Assembly (NCBI GenBank): GCA_949752745.1
Contig: OX457033.1
Location: 19,383,907 to 19,447,906, forward strand
Direction of reading: 5' to 3'
DNA: 64,000 nt
Source of the DNA: Protula sp. h YS-2021
Lineage: Eukaryota; Annelida; Polychaeta; Sabellida; Serpulidae
The position numbers and the translations under genes are program-made. Below, in pieces: positions 48,503-59,020 of this stretch (positions are counted from its first letter, which is position 1; every line of letters begins with the position of its first letter). The notes under the pieces were generated by a model that searched no databases, was not told where the DNA came from, and saw only the letters and a list, made by a program, of their open reading frames with translations.

Positions 48503-49138
48503 ATGATTTCTTTCAAAGGTCCCACCACTATGGCTATAAGTGGAACCACAGGGAGTGGTAAAACGACATTTTTGCGCAAACTTATTAAACATAAGCATCT
48601 TATGTTTGATCCTATTCCCGAGTAAATGTTATATTGTTATGGTATCTGGCAGAAACAATTTAGCGAAATGGAAAAGGAATTCTCCTTCATTGATTTCCAC
48701 AGAGGTCTCCCAAGTGAAGAAACCATTGACAGTTTCAGTGATGGAAATCACAACATTATTGTTATAGACGATCTCATGCAGGATGCAGCAAAAAGCGCAA
48801 CCGTTGAGCATCTTTTTACTCGGGCTTCACATCACCAAATGTTGACTATTATATATCTGAATCAAAACATGTACTGTCCTGGTAAGAATTCACGCAGTAT
48901 TAACCTCAACACTCAAGTACTTGTTTTAATGCGAAACCCGAGAGACACCTTTCAAATTAAAATTTTAGGGCGTCAAATGGGGGTCGGGAGAACATTGGAA
49001 GAAGCTTTCCACGACGTTCATAAGACTCCCTTTTCCTATTTAGTGGTCGATCTTAGCCCCTATACGGAAGAGAAATATAAAATTCGCACGAATATATTCC
49101 CGGGAGAGGATACTATTGTTTACATACATAAAGAGTGA
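48503..49138 (+). pseudogene. FtsK/HerA-type packaging ATPase, interrupted by an in-frame stop
   Basis: The frame opens at ATG 48503 (stop TGA at 48491). It shows the Walker A loop SGTTGSGKTTFL at residues 13-24, then a TAA at 48623-48625 (codon 41). The same frame continues directly with LYCYGIWQ, Walker B IVIDDLM (D89, D90) and the downstream family blocks, ending at 49138. The Polinton ATPase is thought to pump element DNA into capsids, as in adenovirus-like and PRD1-like viruses. The stop separates the P-loop from the rest, so the product would be non-functional unless read through. Alternatively gtaaat at 48622 could be used as a splice donor, but coding similarity resumes immediately after it, which argues against this. 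Length (~211 codons) is normal for the family. Confidence 0.85.
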
Positions 49139-49184
49139 AATATAGCATTTACTTCATTCCAGCTTCAGAAAGTGTTAGAAGAAC

Positions 49185-49502
49185 ATGTCTAAACTATTAA
49201 ACAAGCACAAACATTTTTTGTTATTATTACTCACTACGCACAAACTTCAAGCTCGGGCTTTACTGGAAACTCTCACATCGGAACAAGGTCGTGTCATTGA
49301 AGAAATAATAACAAATATTCCCAACATTTCCAAATCCAAGGAACTGGGAGCGCTGTTGCAAAAACGAAAGAGGGTACTCGGTAAAATTACAAATCCGAGT
49401 TTGAGCGTCCAGGAAAAACTCACTTTAATAGCTAATCATCAAAGGCAAATATACGATACCTTAATCCGCGTATCTTCCATCTTGAAGAACATTCTGAAAT
49501 GA
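49185..49502 (+). CDS. Small helical Polinton protein, unknown function
   Basis: 105 residues, predominantly helical, with a Leu-rich start (HKHFLLLLL), then QARALLETLTSEQGRVIEEI and a KRKRVLGKI segment. It begins 46 bp after the ATPase stop and overlaps the next gene by ATGA (49499-49502). Small helical proteins at this position are common in Polinton-type elements, but I know of no function. It could be a virion or DNA-binding accessory protein; nothing seen supports one choice. Confidence 0.7.
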   Translation: MSKLLNKHKHFLLLLLTTHKLQARALLETLTSEQGRVIEEIITNIPNISKSKELGALLQKRKRVLGKITNPSLSVQEKLTLIANHQRQIYDTLIRVSSILKNILK

Positions 49503-50059
49503 AGTTTACCGCGAAAATGGTACTGGTGCCATTCGACAAGTACCAAAGATTAATGAATGATACTTCCGTAGGAGACGTCGATAATGAAGAAGTAAAGTCG
49601 CACACTGCTGAGGCTGCAACTGAACCTCGTTTTATGCAAGATTCTCCCGTAGGCAGTTCTATTAAAATTCATCATCATAAATTGAATGTTGATCGCATTC
49701 TAGAAGCCCTTCCGAAATATACACAGCACCGTGCGAGACAATTGTTGAGGGTAATAGAAGGTCACATTTCCTGGAACGAAAGAGGAGAAATTCTTATTAA
49801 TGGAGAGCTTGTAAAACATTCTCACATTATTGACTTAATCAAAGATGCGGTACAGTCTTATAAGCGAGGTAACCATATTGGAAGTGATCAGTTCTACGCA
49901 GAACTCCAGAGGATAAATACTCCGAAAAGTTTAATAAGGAGTGAACATTGGAGAGGAGCGGGAACTGTGCAAACCAAAAGGATTCCACCACCTGGCATCC
50001 CTGTACAACCCGTAAAGAAGCAGAAGAAAACACTGAAAAGTCAGTGGATATCGATATGA
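49499..50059 (+). CDS. Polinton protein of unknown function (KMVLVPFDKYQRL start)
   Basis: 186 residues. The N-terminal block KMVLVPFDKYQRL is followed by a variable acidic linker. A helical block then reads ILEALPKYTQHRARQLL and WNERGEILINGELVKHSHI, ending in a basic Pro-rich tail (IPPPGIPVQPVKKQKK). The start overlaps the previous stop (ATGA, 49499-49502), and its TGA overlaps the integrase ATG (50056-50059). The conserved start and middle blocks are typical of a recurrent uncharacterised Polinton gene next to the integrase; I infer a structural or DNA-packaging role but cannot show it. Confidence 0.75.
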   Translation: MKFTAKMVLVPFDKYQRLMNDTSVGDVDNEEVKSHTAEAATEPRFMQDSPVGSSIKIHHHKLNVDRILEALPKYTQHRARQLLRVIEGHISWNERGEILINGELVKHSHIIDLIKDAVQSYKRGNHIGSDQFYAELQRINTPKSLIRSEHWRGAGTVQTKRIPPPGIPVQPVKKQKKTLKSQWISI

Positions 50060-51192
50060 CTGACGATGAATATTTGGCTGAAATTTACTTCAATCCGGAA
50101 AGTCCTGCTTCCTTCACATCTCCAGACAATGTTTTTAAATATGTAAAAAACTATGGAGATAGGCAGATTCCAAGAGGAAAAATAATTAAATGGTTAAATA
50201 AACAAAAAGTTTATACGGATAATAGACAAGTTATCCGCACCTTTAAACGGAGGAGAGTAATAAGTCCGTATATCGATTACTTGTGGGACGGAGATAACGG
50301 TTATATGCACCATTGGTCCAGACAAAACGGAGGTCACAAATATTTTTTGCTATGCATCGACGTCTTCTCACGTTTCATATGGACAAGACCTTTGAAAACC
50401 TTACAAGGAGGCCCTGTTACCGAGGCACTGAGGTCTATTTTAAACGAGGGAAGACAATGTGAGCGTTTTCGAACTGATAAAGGGAGTGAATTTAAGAATA
50501 AAAAGTTTAAAGCACTCATGAAACAGAGGAATATCATTCACTATGTAACCCAGAACGAGAAGAAAGCCAATTTTGCGGAAAGGGCAATTCGAACAGTGAA
50601 AACCAGACTCTTAAAATACATGACTCATGAAAAAACAAAAAAATGGGTAGAAGCTTTGGCGCAAATAACGCACAGTTATAATTTCGCCATTCACTCAAGC
50701 ATACAAATGCAACCAGCAAGAGTTCGGAAAGAAGACGAGGCGCGTCTATGGAAACTACTCTATTGGCCGAAAGAAAGACGTCTAAAATTGAAAACTCACA
50801 TAAAGAAAAGTAACCGTTATCGTAACCCTTACAAATTTAAAATCGGGGATACTGTGAAAATATCTAATATTCGTCATAAATTCGGAACCGCATACGACAA
50901 GAAATTTACAGAAGAATTCTTCACTATAATGGATCGTGACGTTAAAGAAAGCATTCCAGTATATCTGCTGAAAGATTTGAATAATAAGCCTATTTCGGGA
51001 ACGTTTTATGCGTCGGAACTTCAAAAATACACTCCAAACAACGATCAGTGGATGGATATTGAAAAAATAATTTCCCGACGCAAGCGGAAGAATCGGGAAG
51101 AGGTGTTGGTGCAGTGGAAAGGGTGGTCTAAAGACTTTCGCACGTGGATACCAGCTGAAGAAGTACAAGACTTTAGAGATAACAGCAAGTAA
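50056..51192 (+). CDS. Retroviral-type (DDE) integrase with C-terminal chromodomain
   Basis: 378 residues from the ATG at 50056, chosen because it overlaps the preceding stop as ATGA; an upstream in-frame extension lies wholly inside the previous gene. The rve core shows WDGDNGYM (first Asp, probably D80), HKYFLLCIDVFSRFIW, FRTDKGSEF (D141) and NEKKANFAERAIRTVK (E175), giving a D...D-x33-E arrangement. After an SH3-like barrel (FKIGDTVKI), the end is a chromodomain (WMDIEKIISRRK, EEVLVQWKGWSKDFRTWIP). Polinton integrases insert the element making 6-bp duplications, and chromodomains can direct them to histone marks. The frame is fully intact, unlike the ATPase and capsid genes. Confidence 0.95.
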   Translation: MTDDEYLAEIYFNPESPASFTSPDNVFKYVKNYGDRQIPRGKIIKWLNKQKVYTDNRQVIRTFKRRRVISPYIDYLWDGDNGYMHHWSRQNGGHKYFLLCIDVFSRFIWTRPLKTLQGGPVTEALRSILNEGRQCERFRTDKGSEFKNKKFKALMKQRNIIHYVTQNEKKANFAERAIRTVKTRLLKYMTHEKTKKWVEALAQITHSYNFAIHSSIQMQPARVRKEDEARLWKLLYWPKERRLKLKTHIKKSNRYRNPYKFKIGDTVKISNIRHKFGTAYDKKFTEEFFTIMDRDVKESIPVYLLKDLNNKPISGTFYASELQKYTPNNDQWMDIEKIISRRKRKNREEVLVQWKGWSKDFRTWIPAEEVQDFRDNSK

Positions 51193-51199
51193 GCCATTA

Positions 51200-51619
51200 A
51201 TGATGGATCCTTTGAAGCGTCAACACTATATAATCGTATCCTCTTCCGATTCATTGGAATACTTCCCGAAGAACAAACCATATGATTTTACAGTAGAGTT
51301 ACCGGAAAACCTCTTTCTACCAGGTGTTTGGGAATGTGCTTTAACAGAACTTTTCTTGAACCAGTCTCTTACAGAGAATATTTGTATTATGTGTGATCTA
51401 TGCGATGAGTCCATTATAGGCACAAACCGTGCCCCGGTTTTGAGACTCATTGCCAAGAAATCTCCGCTCCATCTTTCATTTGCTTATCCAATAGCATTCA
51501 CAATTTCACGTCAAGAAATAAGAAGAGTTCGAGTGTATATAAGAAACCAGGACATGACTCCAAGCTCATTTCTTCAAAAACCCTTAACGTGTATACTTCG
51601 TCTGACGCGAGTGATATAA
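51200..51619 (+). CDS. Penton-like minor capsid protein (single jelly roll)
   Basis: 139 residues (138 if the second ATG at 51203 is used). The hallmark start YIIVSSSDSLEYFPKNKPYDF leads to the beta-strand block VELPENLFLPGVWECALTEL, and the end shows VRVYIRN and LTCILRLTRV, matching the minor capsid protein of Polintons. In the assembled particle such proteins sit at five-fold vertices next to the double jelly-roll MCP. It starts 8 bp after the integrase stop, and its TAA overlaps the next ATG as TAATG (51617-51621). Intact. Confidence 0.85.
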   Translation: MMDPLKRQHYIIVSSSDSLEYFPKNKPYDFTVELPENLFLPGVWECALTELFLNQSLTENICIMCDLCDESIIGTNRAPVLRLIAKKSPLHLSFAYPIAFTISRQEIRRVRVYIRNQDMTPSSFLQKPLTCILRLTRVI

Positions 51620-51927
51620 TGTCATACGTAGGCTATACGCCCAATACTGAATCATGGAAAGCCCACTTTATGAATATGGCAGAGCGGAAAGGAAAACAAT
51701 ACAAAAAATTCTACAAAGTGCACCATACGGTGAAAGGAGGTGGAGACGGGAATGTTGTTATGATTTCGCCAACCGAGCAGGATGTAGCAAGGGCTAAAGC
51801 TGAACTGCAGAGAGAGCAAGAGGAGCATAAAAAGAGGAAATCCCCTGATTTTCATCATTCTGCATCAAAGCGGGGAAGAGGAAACAAGACCAGAGGGAAC
51901 ATAAAAAGAGGAAGAAGAGGAAAGTAA
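51619..51927 (+). CDS. Basic Lys/Arg-rich protein, candidate virion core protein
   Basis: 102 residues. The N-terminal block is SYVGYTPNTESWKAHFMNMAERK; the middle is YKVHHTVKGGGDG and a charged helix; the tail is strongly basic (KRGRGNKTRGNIKRGRRGK). Position between penton and MCP and the basic tail suggest a DNA-condensing core or cement protein analogous to the basic core proteins of adenoviruses, which is inference. TAATG coupling to the penton gene and a 1-bp gap to the MCP gene support the start at 51619 rather than an earlier in-frame ATG. Confidence 0.75.
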   Translation: MSYVGYTPNTESWKAHFMNMAERKGKQYKKFYKVHHTVKGGGDGNVVMISPTEQDVARAKAELQREQEEHKKRKSPDFHHSASKRGRGNKTRGNIKRGRRGK

Positions 51928-51928
51928 A

Positions 51929-53229
51929 ATGGCCTTCAAATTTGATCAAAGTGAGGAAGGATACCAGCAAAACCTGGCTTTATTTGCATCAAAGCCCGTA
52001 GATACCGGAGTGGACAAGGTTGAATGGGTTGAGTTCAGACCAGTGAGTCAGATCAGTCGCGGAGCTCCCATTGAGTTTAACGTGTCGGGAAGTGGGTTGG
52101 ATTATGTCGATTTAAAAAATACCAAACTCCACGTTAAAGTTCGGATACTCCATTCTGATGGAAGTGTTCTAGGCGATGAAGATAAAGTTGCTTTCGTGAA
52201 TATGCCACTGAGTTCTCTATGGCGCCAAGTCGACTGCAGCCTACAACAACTCGTAATATCGCCCTCAGTGTCCACAAACTATGCACAAAAGAGTTATATT
52301 GATTTGTTGCTGAATTTTTCCGAAGACAGTAAAGAATCACAGTTGCAGTCACAGTTATATTACAAAGACACTCCGGGCTATATGGATGCTTTCGATCCAC
52401 AGCGTGGTGGCAATGCCGGTCTCATTCAAAGGAATTTTGGACCAAAAATAGTTCTATTGTTGAACTGGAAGGACCTATATACTGCGACCTGTTCCAGCAA
52501 GACCGTCTGCTTTTGAATGGTATTCAAATAAACATTAAACTTTTTCCATCCTCAGATTCCTTTCGGCTCATGGCAGCTGAAGACAATTACATTGTTGATA
52601 TATGTGATGCTGTTCTTAAAATGTGTAAAGTAAAAGTGAGCCCTGGAATTTTGGTGGGACATAGCGAGGCTTTACAAAAAACCAATGCTCTGTATCCATT
52701 CAAAAGGTCTGATTTTAAAACATTCAGTATACCTAAAGATTTATTAGTATGGAATGCAGACGACCCATTTCTCGGTCAAATACCCTCCCGTTTGATTGTA
52801 ACCCTAATTCCTTCTGAAGCATATAGCGGAAGTGTACACAGAAATCCATTTAACTTTGTCAACTCGAACGTTAATTTCATTGGATTTTACGTTGATGGCA
52901 GCGCAAGACCGAGTGTACCGTTCACTCCAAACTATAAAAAAGGAAACTATGTGACTGAATACCTCAGTTTGTTCCAGGGGACTGGAAGGTACGGAAGGGA
53001 TACCGGAAACTATATAAGCAGAACCGATTTCGCGAATGGCTATGCAATTTACGTCTTTGATTTAGATTCTAATCACAAACAAGATATAGATTCTCTATCT
53101 AAAAGAGGGCACACGCGCCTCAGTATTCAGTTCGCAGAGGGTCTGACCGAAGCAACTACAGTGTTAATGTACGCTCACTTCAATTCCGTCCTTCAAGTTG
53201 ATAGTTCACGCAACGTATTTGTCGTCTGA
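51929..53229 (+). pseudogene. Major capsid protein (double jelly roll), broken by a one-base slip
   Basis: The first frame runs from ATG 51929 and keeps capsid-like sequence (VEWVEFRPVSQISRGAPIEF, VDLKNTKLHVKVRI, SLWRQVDCSLQQL) to about 52443. It then leaves the family pattern and stops at 52516. The family pattern resumes at once in another frame (LNGIQINIKLFP, then FVNSNVNFIGFYVDG, FANGYAIYVFDLDS, GHTRLSIQFAE) to the TGA at 53229. The break is a one-base slip at the A tract 52444-52448. Total coding span is about 433 codons, compatible with Polinton MCPs, which form the icosahedral shell. The slip is either real decay or a homopolymer length error; no other lesion is seen in this gene. Confidence 0.88.
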
Positions 53230-53230
53230 T

Positions 53231-53707
53231 ATGTATTCTAGTGACCTTGAAATATTATTGTCATCGAACACTGTCACAAGACCGTATTTCGGAGGCATTT
53301 GTGCTCGCGATGAACTGTATAGACTGAAACCTATTAAACCTCAGTTTTTTGTAGTGAATACCGATTCATTTCGCGGGGGTGGGAAGCATTGGGTAACTGT
53401 CTTTTTGACTTCATCTAATCAATCCGAATTTTTTGATTCTCTAGGCAAGCCCCCAAAAGTGTATGGATCTGATTTTTCCGATTTTCTCATCTCGTACGGA
53501 CCGAATTATATTTATAATAAGGGGAGAATTCAGGCTCCTTCATCTCAGTCTTGTGGGAAGTTTTGCATGTATTTTGCATATTTAAGATGTAAGGGGCATT
53601 CTTTCAATGAAATAGTCCATACTTTTCCTGATGTCATGTTGTTAAATAATGAAGTAAAAGTCAGTGAGTTTGTCGACAACATTTTCAAAGAGTATAGTAG
53701 AAAATAA
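53231..53707 (+). CDS. Adenain-like cysteine protease
   Basis: 158 residues, starting 1 bp after the MCP stop; an earlier in-frame start would lie inside the MCP gene. Catalytic residues are in the adenovirus protease order: H53 in GGGKHWVTVF, D69 in SEFFDSLG, Q101 and C108 in IQAPSSQSCGKFC. The Q-to-C spacing of 7 equals that of adenain. The conserved start PYFGGICARDEL is also typical. In related viruses this enzyme cleaves capsid and core precursors during maturation. The frame is intact, and the stop TAA overlaps an AATAAA signal. Confidence 0.95.
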   Translation: MYSSDLEILLSSNTVTRPYFGGICARDELYRLKPIKPQFFVVNTDSFRGGGKHWVTVFLTSSNQSEFFDSLGKPPKVYGSDFSDFLISYGPNYIYNKGRIQAPSSQSCGKFCMYFAYLRCKGHSFNEIVHTFPDVMLLNNEVKVSEFVDNIFKEYSRK

Positions 53708-53746
53708 AGAATCATAGTTTCATTTCAATGTATAAATATCTTTATT
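53703..53746. terminator. Convergent polyadenylation signals
   Basis: AATAAA on the + strand (53703-53708) overlaps the protease stop. AATAAA on the - strand (53746-53741) serves the polymerase gene ending at 53935. The two signals are under 40 bp apart between convergent transcription units. Confidence 0.6.
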
Positions 53747-53934
53747 TGCATTGCATATATTCAAAATGTAAATAACACATGTGAAATAAGTATAACATGT
53801 ATTCAAGATGTAAATAACAGAAAATAAACATATATGAATAAATGATCAAAATACTCTCATTTCATGCTTCTATATTTAAAGCATTCATACCAATTACATT
53901 AATTCCCCCCCCTTCCCCCAATACATTCAAACCA

Positions 53935-56900
53935 CTAATCAAATACATGGTCAATAAATGAAGCACAGGAATTGCAAAAATACATACCACCACTCGTTTT
54001 CTGAAAATATGTGGTATGAACTGAACATATTTCACACTTTTGAATGGGGCACGGACTTAATATAATGTCTAGGGGCTTTGTTGACACCTTGTCGGCTAGT
54101 ACCTCCCGCTTACAGTAAAAGTAATTAAACCCAATTTTGTTCTGTGAGTACGTGTAGACCTTGTTGTTTAGCGGGCGAAAACCCTTGTTTTCTACGGTTA
54201 CCGTTGTTTCACAATTCAGAGCCTTCTCAAATTTATCATATGCTTCAGAAATTCGATATTTATTCACGCCTTTGGTGCTCATTTTATAATCTGGCCCATT
54301 CACTATAATGTAGCTCTTACTACATAAGCTAATCATTTTTTCACCGCTGTATTCGACCTTAAATAACCCAGGGACCCTCTTATCGAATTTAATGTGCTTA
54401 GTGCAGCACTCTCTGGGCAACCACATTTTTGAAAAATCAACATCATCTCTACACTGACCCGATATTGCTTCATCAAACTCTTTGCGTAGTTCTGGTTTGA
54501 CCACACTGCGCAGGTCTGGACCACCTAAAGCGAGATAGAACGAGTCAATGTCCATTTCTGTGAGTTGAAAGAATTCCTTGGGAATAAATTTCACGAGGAA
54601 GTCATAGTAGAAGGCCAGCATGCGAAGTTTCGCGATTTGCAGCACTTGGAAACCAAGCTGGATGGGCAGGTCTAGCGGGATAATCCTCTTCGCTTTCTCA
54701 ACCTCGTAAAAGTCATCGGCGAGATTGGTGAAGTGTCTGAAGAGAGGATCATTCACCTGCAGGCATAATAAAACATAGATAATTCATAGCTAATTTACAA
54801 TGTGTACCACATGCATGCATTCCAAAATTACTATGGAAATTATCAGACTGAATCTTTTCTCTGGAAAATATTCATAAAGTTTCTCACCGCTCGTGCAAGC
54901 ATGAGTTTTCCTTCGACGTAAGTTATGGTTCTGTGCTTGCTCTTATCCATAATGATGCCGCCATATGCACTGTTTCCCAGCAACTTCATGGAGTCCCCTA
55001 TGACGAGTTTAGACGGGTCCTCGTCACCCTCGCGCCTGGCGCTACTCACATCTTCGGTGAAGGTGCGGAAGCACCTTTGCGGAGTAAACTCGAATAACTG
55101 TAGGATATAAATTACAAATAATTATTCAGCAAATTTCATCAGCATTTACCTAATTACTACAGTCATTCTAATAAGCTTTAAAATACTCCCGTAAATATTC
55201 AAGACAATTTCAAATATCATTCATTTAGAATTTTGATATATATATATTACCACCCACGATAGAAATTCCTTACCTGGTGAATTTTTGTCACTTCCAGACC
55301 ATGTTCGAGATACCACTTCAGAAGGGATGTCGACAGCAAGAGTTTCTCCCCCTTCATTCCACCAACCAACAATCTTTTCTTGGGGAATTTTTGTGGCTCT
55401 CCGTTTGGATTCATATGCGTGGATTTCCAATAATCCTGCATTGTACTCCCAATAGATTCAAACGGAACATCCACAGAGCAAAAAAGAGGAGAAAACTCAC
55501 TCCATTTGTCATAGTCCTTTTCTAAGACTTGGATGTCAACCTCTAAAGCCCCGAAAAGTAATCCGTTTTTCACGGACTCGAGAATGACATCCTCGCCAAC
55601 TGAAGAAGGAAATTTCTGATAAAATTGAGGCTTTCGCGCATGTACAAAGGCCTTCAATTCGCGATCAAATTTTAACTTAGCTTTATACTCGCATTCCCAA
55701 ACCTCTATTACCTCCAACCCCAGTGATCTTAGGAAATGAGTTCGGAGTTTGGTTCTATTTAATCTTTTTTCCATTAATTCCTTATCTTTCACATGTTTTG
55801 TTAGATAGCACCCTTCATGACCGTGCCAGTAGCAGCCGTGGAATTCTACAACGCGTCCTTTCCCCATTTCTCCTGCAAGAGGTGGTTCCCACCCGTCTAC
55901 AAAATATGGCCCAAATCTTTTTTCCTTTCCCGAATTTTGTTTATGCACGAATCTCCCTCCCTTAGCGTTAAGATAATCTATGTAATCAAACATTGCTGTA
56001 TATTTTTCTGAAACTTCCGGTGCGAAATTATTTTCCGATTTTCGACGAATGTAATTACCCGTGGGCATCGAGTCGGAAAGAGAATATAAATAAAGACTAT
56101 TTGCATCATATCCCACAATATTTTCACAGGGAACGTTTTTATTCCCTCTAATAAATGTTTCTCCGCGAGCATGATATCTATGATAAATTATAGAAGGACC
56201 TCCCACCAAGTTCGCTTTAAAAACTTCATACATGTCTTTGTTTTTCTCATTCGCTAGAGCGAAGTGAGCCCTCGCGTCGCTAGCGGCTTGAAATAGCAAT
56301 GTCCTTGCTATACCTGGCACACTTATGCTGGATTTAAACATTTGCACACCTTTTTCTTTGTAGAAGAGAAGCATTTTCTCCACAGCTGTAATGAAGGGAC
56401 CAACATCTAAGCAATTGTAATAGGATAGAAAATCTCCCAAGCTTTTCATATTGTTTTCACGCCAGATTGATAAGAGATCGGTGTAATTTTCTTCGGGAGA
56501 CTTTACTCCATCATCCAAAACACTCTTACCTTTCAGGGAAGAGTACCAAGCTTTACCTAAAGGAGGTAAACTCGGATCGTCCAATTTCTGTTCAGAATCG
56601 AGATATTCATAAGGGAAGAAGGATTTCTTTTCCTCCACTCCAAAAGCCTTGAGGAACTTTGAATATGAAGTTCCAGGTGGTAGATAGGATAAGATATCAA
56701 GAAACTTAAATTTTCCAGAGTTAATGCATGAATAACTGTTGTTTTTCTTAACTGTGAAAGCATAAGGGTCGTCTAGGTGAAGAAATTTAGCCAACTTCCC
56801 CTTAACAAGGTTGAGATCGTACTTGGAGGAGTTAAATCCGACCACCGGTAACACCCTGCAGAAATTTGAAAACTTCCCTTTGAACCCCTCCAACTCGGCC

Positions 56901-59020
56901 ACCATGTTTTGAACGGTAATTTCGGGAACCTCTCCAGATCGTGATTCAGCTATGTTATATATCCCACAAGTAGGCACAGAATTCCAAAACTTGATTTGTC
57001 CTTCTATTGAATCGAAGACGTATTTCCACTTTGCCCGAGAAAGCTTCTCTGCATGGGACTGTATATTTTCCAGGTATTCAACCATGCCCGAAAGCAGCTC
57101 ATCTGTATTCGGATTAACAATGCAGAAAGGTTGAGTGTAGCCGGGAACATTACTGCTCATGGCGACTGACACAACCAAATGTTCGCTTATCCATTTCAAA
57201 TTGGTTTCACTATCACCGAGATTTCTCAACATGGCCTCAAAATCAAATGTAGCAAACCATGGGTAAAATCTATCTTCTTGCGGGATGTCGATGTTTAGGG
57301 ATTCAGCCTCTTCAAAAATATCAATATTAGGTTTATAGAACCCCCCTGGATATTTGAGTTTGGTTTTTCCGCTGCATGATCTCTGGTGAGACTTTATATT
57401 GTCGGACCTTTTCGCTGTAAAGCCACATTTAGAGCATTTGTAGGATTTGCAAAAGCTGCGAATATTTCGGATGAAGCTAAAGTGAGAGTTGTAAATATTT
57501 AAATTCATAGTTGTATCATATTGTAGAAGCGATCTGTACATAACAACTGCGCATTCATTTATTTCCTCCAAACAATAAACATTTATGTTTATGGCAAAAC
57601 AGGCTTCAAGATCCGGAATTTGTTCAAATGTAACACCTTTAAAATCAGTTTGAGAGCAATGTTGGTGAGAGAATTCCAACCACTGCGTAAATAATTCTGT
57701 GACATTCTCTTCTGTAAAATCCGCTCCTCTTAATTGGCGCGCTATGCAGCGAAAAGCACATAGGTAATCTTCGAAAGGAAGGTTATTTCTATCGTTTTGG
57801 AAAGACACAATGTTCGGGTTATTCAGCAAAAATGCAGGAAGATTTCCTTTCCCAACATGGCCGTCCATCGGGTAAACAGTAATCTGCATATTTGTTATCA
57901 AGACAAGTATTGATTTGGTGTCTTCTCTTTCATTTAAGAGAAACTCTATAATATTCTTTGCTTCCAAAATGCGTTGAACATCCTCAACATCGTTATGATC
58001 GGATACACGAAATGGGGTATCGAGAAATCCACTTTGCGGGTTGGGGCGAAAATATCTGTACTCTTGGGTTTCTCTATGAAACAGTATATATCCAAAATTA
58101 ATATTTACCTTGAAACTTGTCTCTTCCATATCTAAAATTTGGTGTAAAAAATTTACCATATCCACAGTGTCAACATTATTTGTCACCGGTAGATTGTATA
58201 CTCTCGGATAAGAATACACCTGAGAGGGCGCTCGAATAAGATGACGATTCGATTGATAAGCTATTCTTAGCGAGTCATTAGTGTCCCCATTCCTTTCCCA
58301 AGGTGCCTCATTATTCTGCCATGGTAATGGGAGTAAACTTTCTTCCCCCATACCATGCAAATCCGTTTGGTGAACAAACAATTCTTTTCTATTTTGAAAG
58401 ACGTTCTTGCACAATCTACATGTAAAAAAGACTCCTGCTCTGGCTCGCGAGGGCGCTTGACATATCAATTCATGATCTTTCTTGTTTTTAAAATTTTCAA
58501 AGTTTTTATCACATTTCGAACACTTATGAAATGGTGTCCTACATTTCTTAATATGTTTTTGAAATCCGCGCATGGATGAAAAATGCTTTTGGCATTTCTT
58601 GCATTCGAAGTCGGAAGTAGCATTTTCCAAATTGTCATTCGGTTTTCGCGGGCATACCCGTTCGTGGAATTTTAATGATCTATCGCAATGGCGAACCGCT
58701 CCACAATATCTACACACCCGACGCTTGCATTTACCCCTCTGCGTATGTTTTCGCAACATGACATGGGTTGAGAAATTTTTCAAACAAATGGGGCACGAGT
58801 GTTCTCCCATTCCAATTTGATTGGAATTTGAAGACAATTTCAAGGTGTTAGATGATGCGGATTGAGGGGAATGGTCAGTGGGTGAGTTTTGACATATCGG
58901 GTTTTGGGGGTTGGGTGCTCCTCTCTTCATGCAATTCTTTTCATGGCTTTCCAAATTATGGTACACCACTGTATCCCCACATTTATTGCATTTTTCAATG
59001 CTAGAGTTTTTCTCCGCCAA
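53935..59020 (-). CDS. Protein-primed family B DNA polymerase with zinc fingers, OTU-like and Vsr-like segments
   Basis: Three minus-strand exons, 59020-55274, 55097-54888 and 54756-53935 (donors gtaagg, gtgaga; acceptors ctacag, ctgcag; all phase 0), give ~1592 residues. Order: six zinc fingers (C11-C30, C76-C98, C103-C123, C140-C160, C167-C187, C201-H222); a segment with D418, C421 (EDYLCAFR) and H513 (NSHFSF) resembling an OTU protease; a finger at 529-549; exonuclease motifs D593/E595, N730/D735, Y868/D872; polymerase motif A D972 (YDANSLY); an inserted Vsr-like block 1057-1111 (HGCYWHGH ... VWECE); motif B KLLGNSAYG at 1287-1295 (exon 2); motif C MDIDSFY at D1388/D1390 (exon 3). Motif C has Ile for the usual Thr of DTDS. 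The true start is uncertain: coding continues upstream, through a one-base slip, into the finger array at 59148-60179. Polinton PolB replicates the element by protein priming. Confidence 0.92.
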
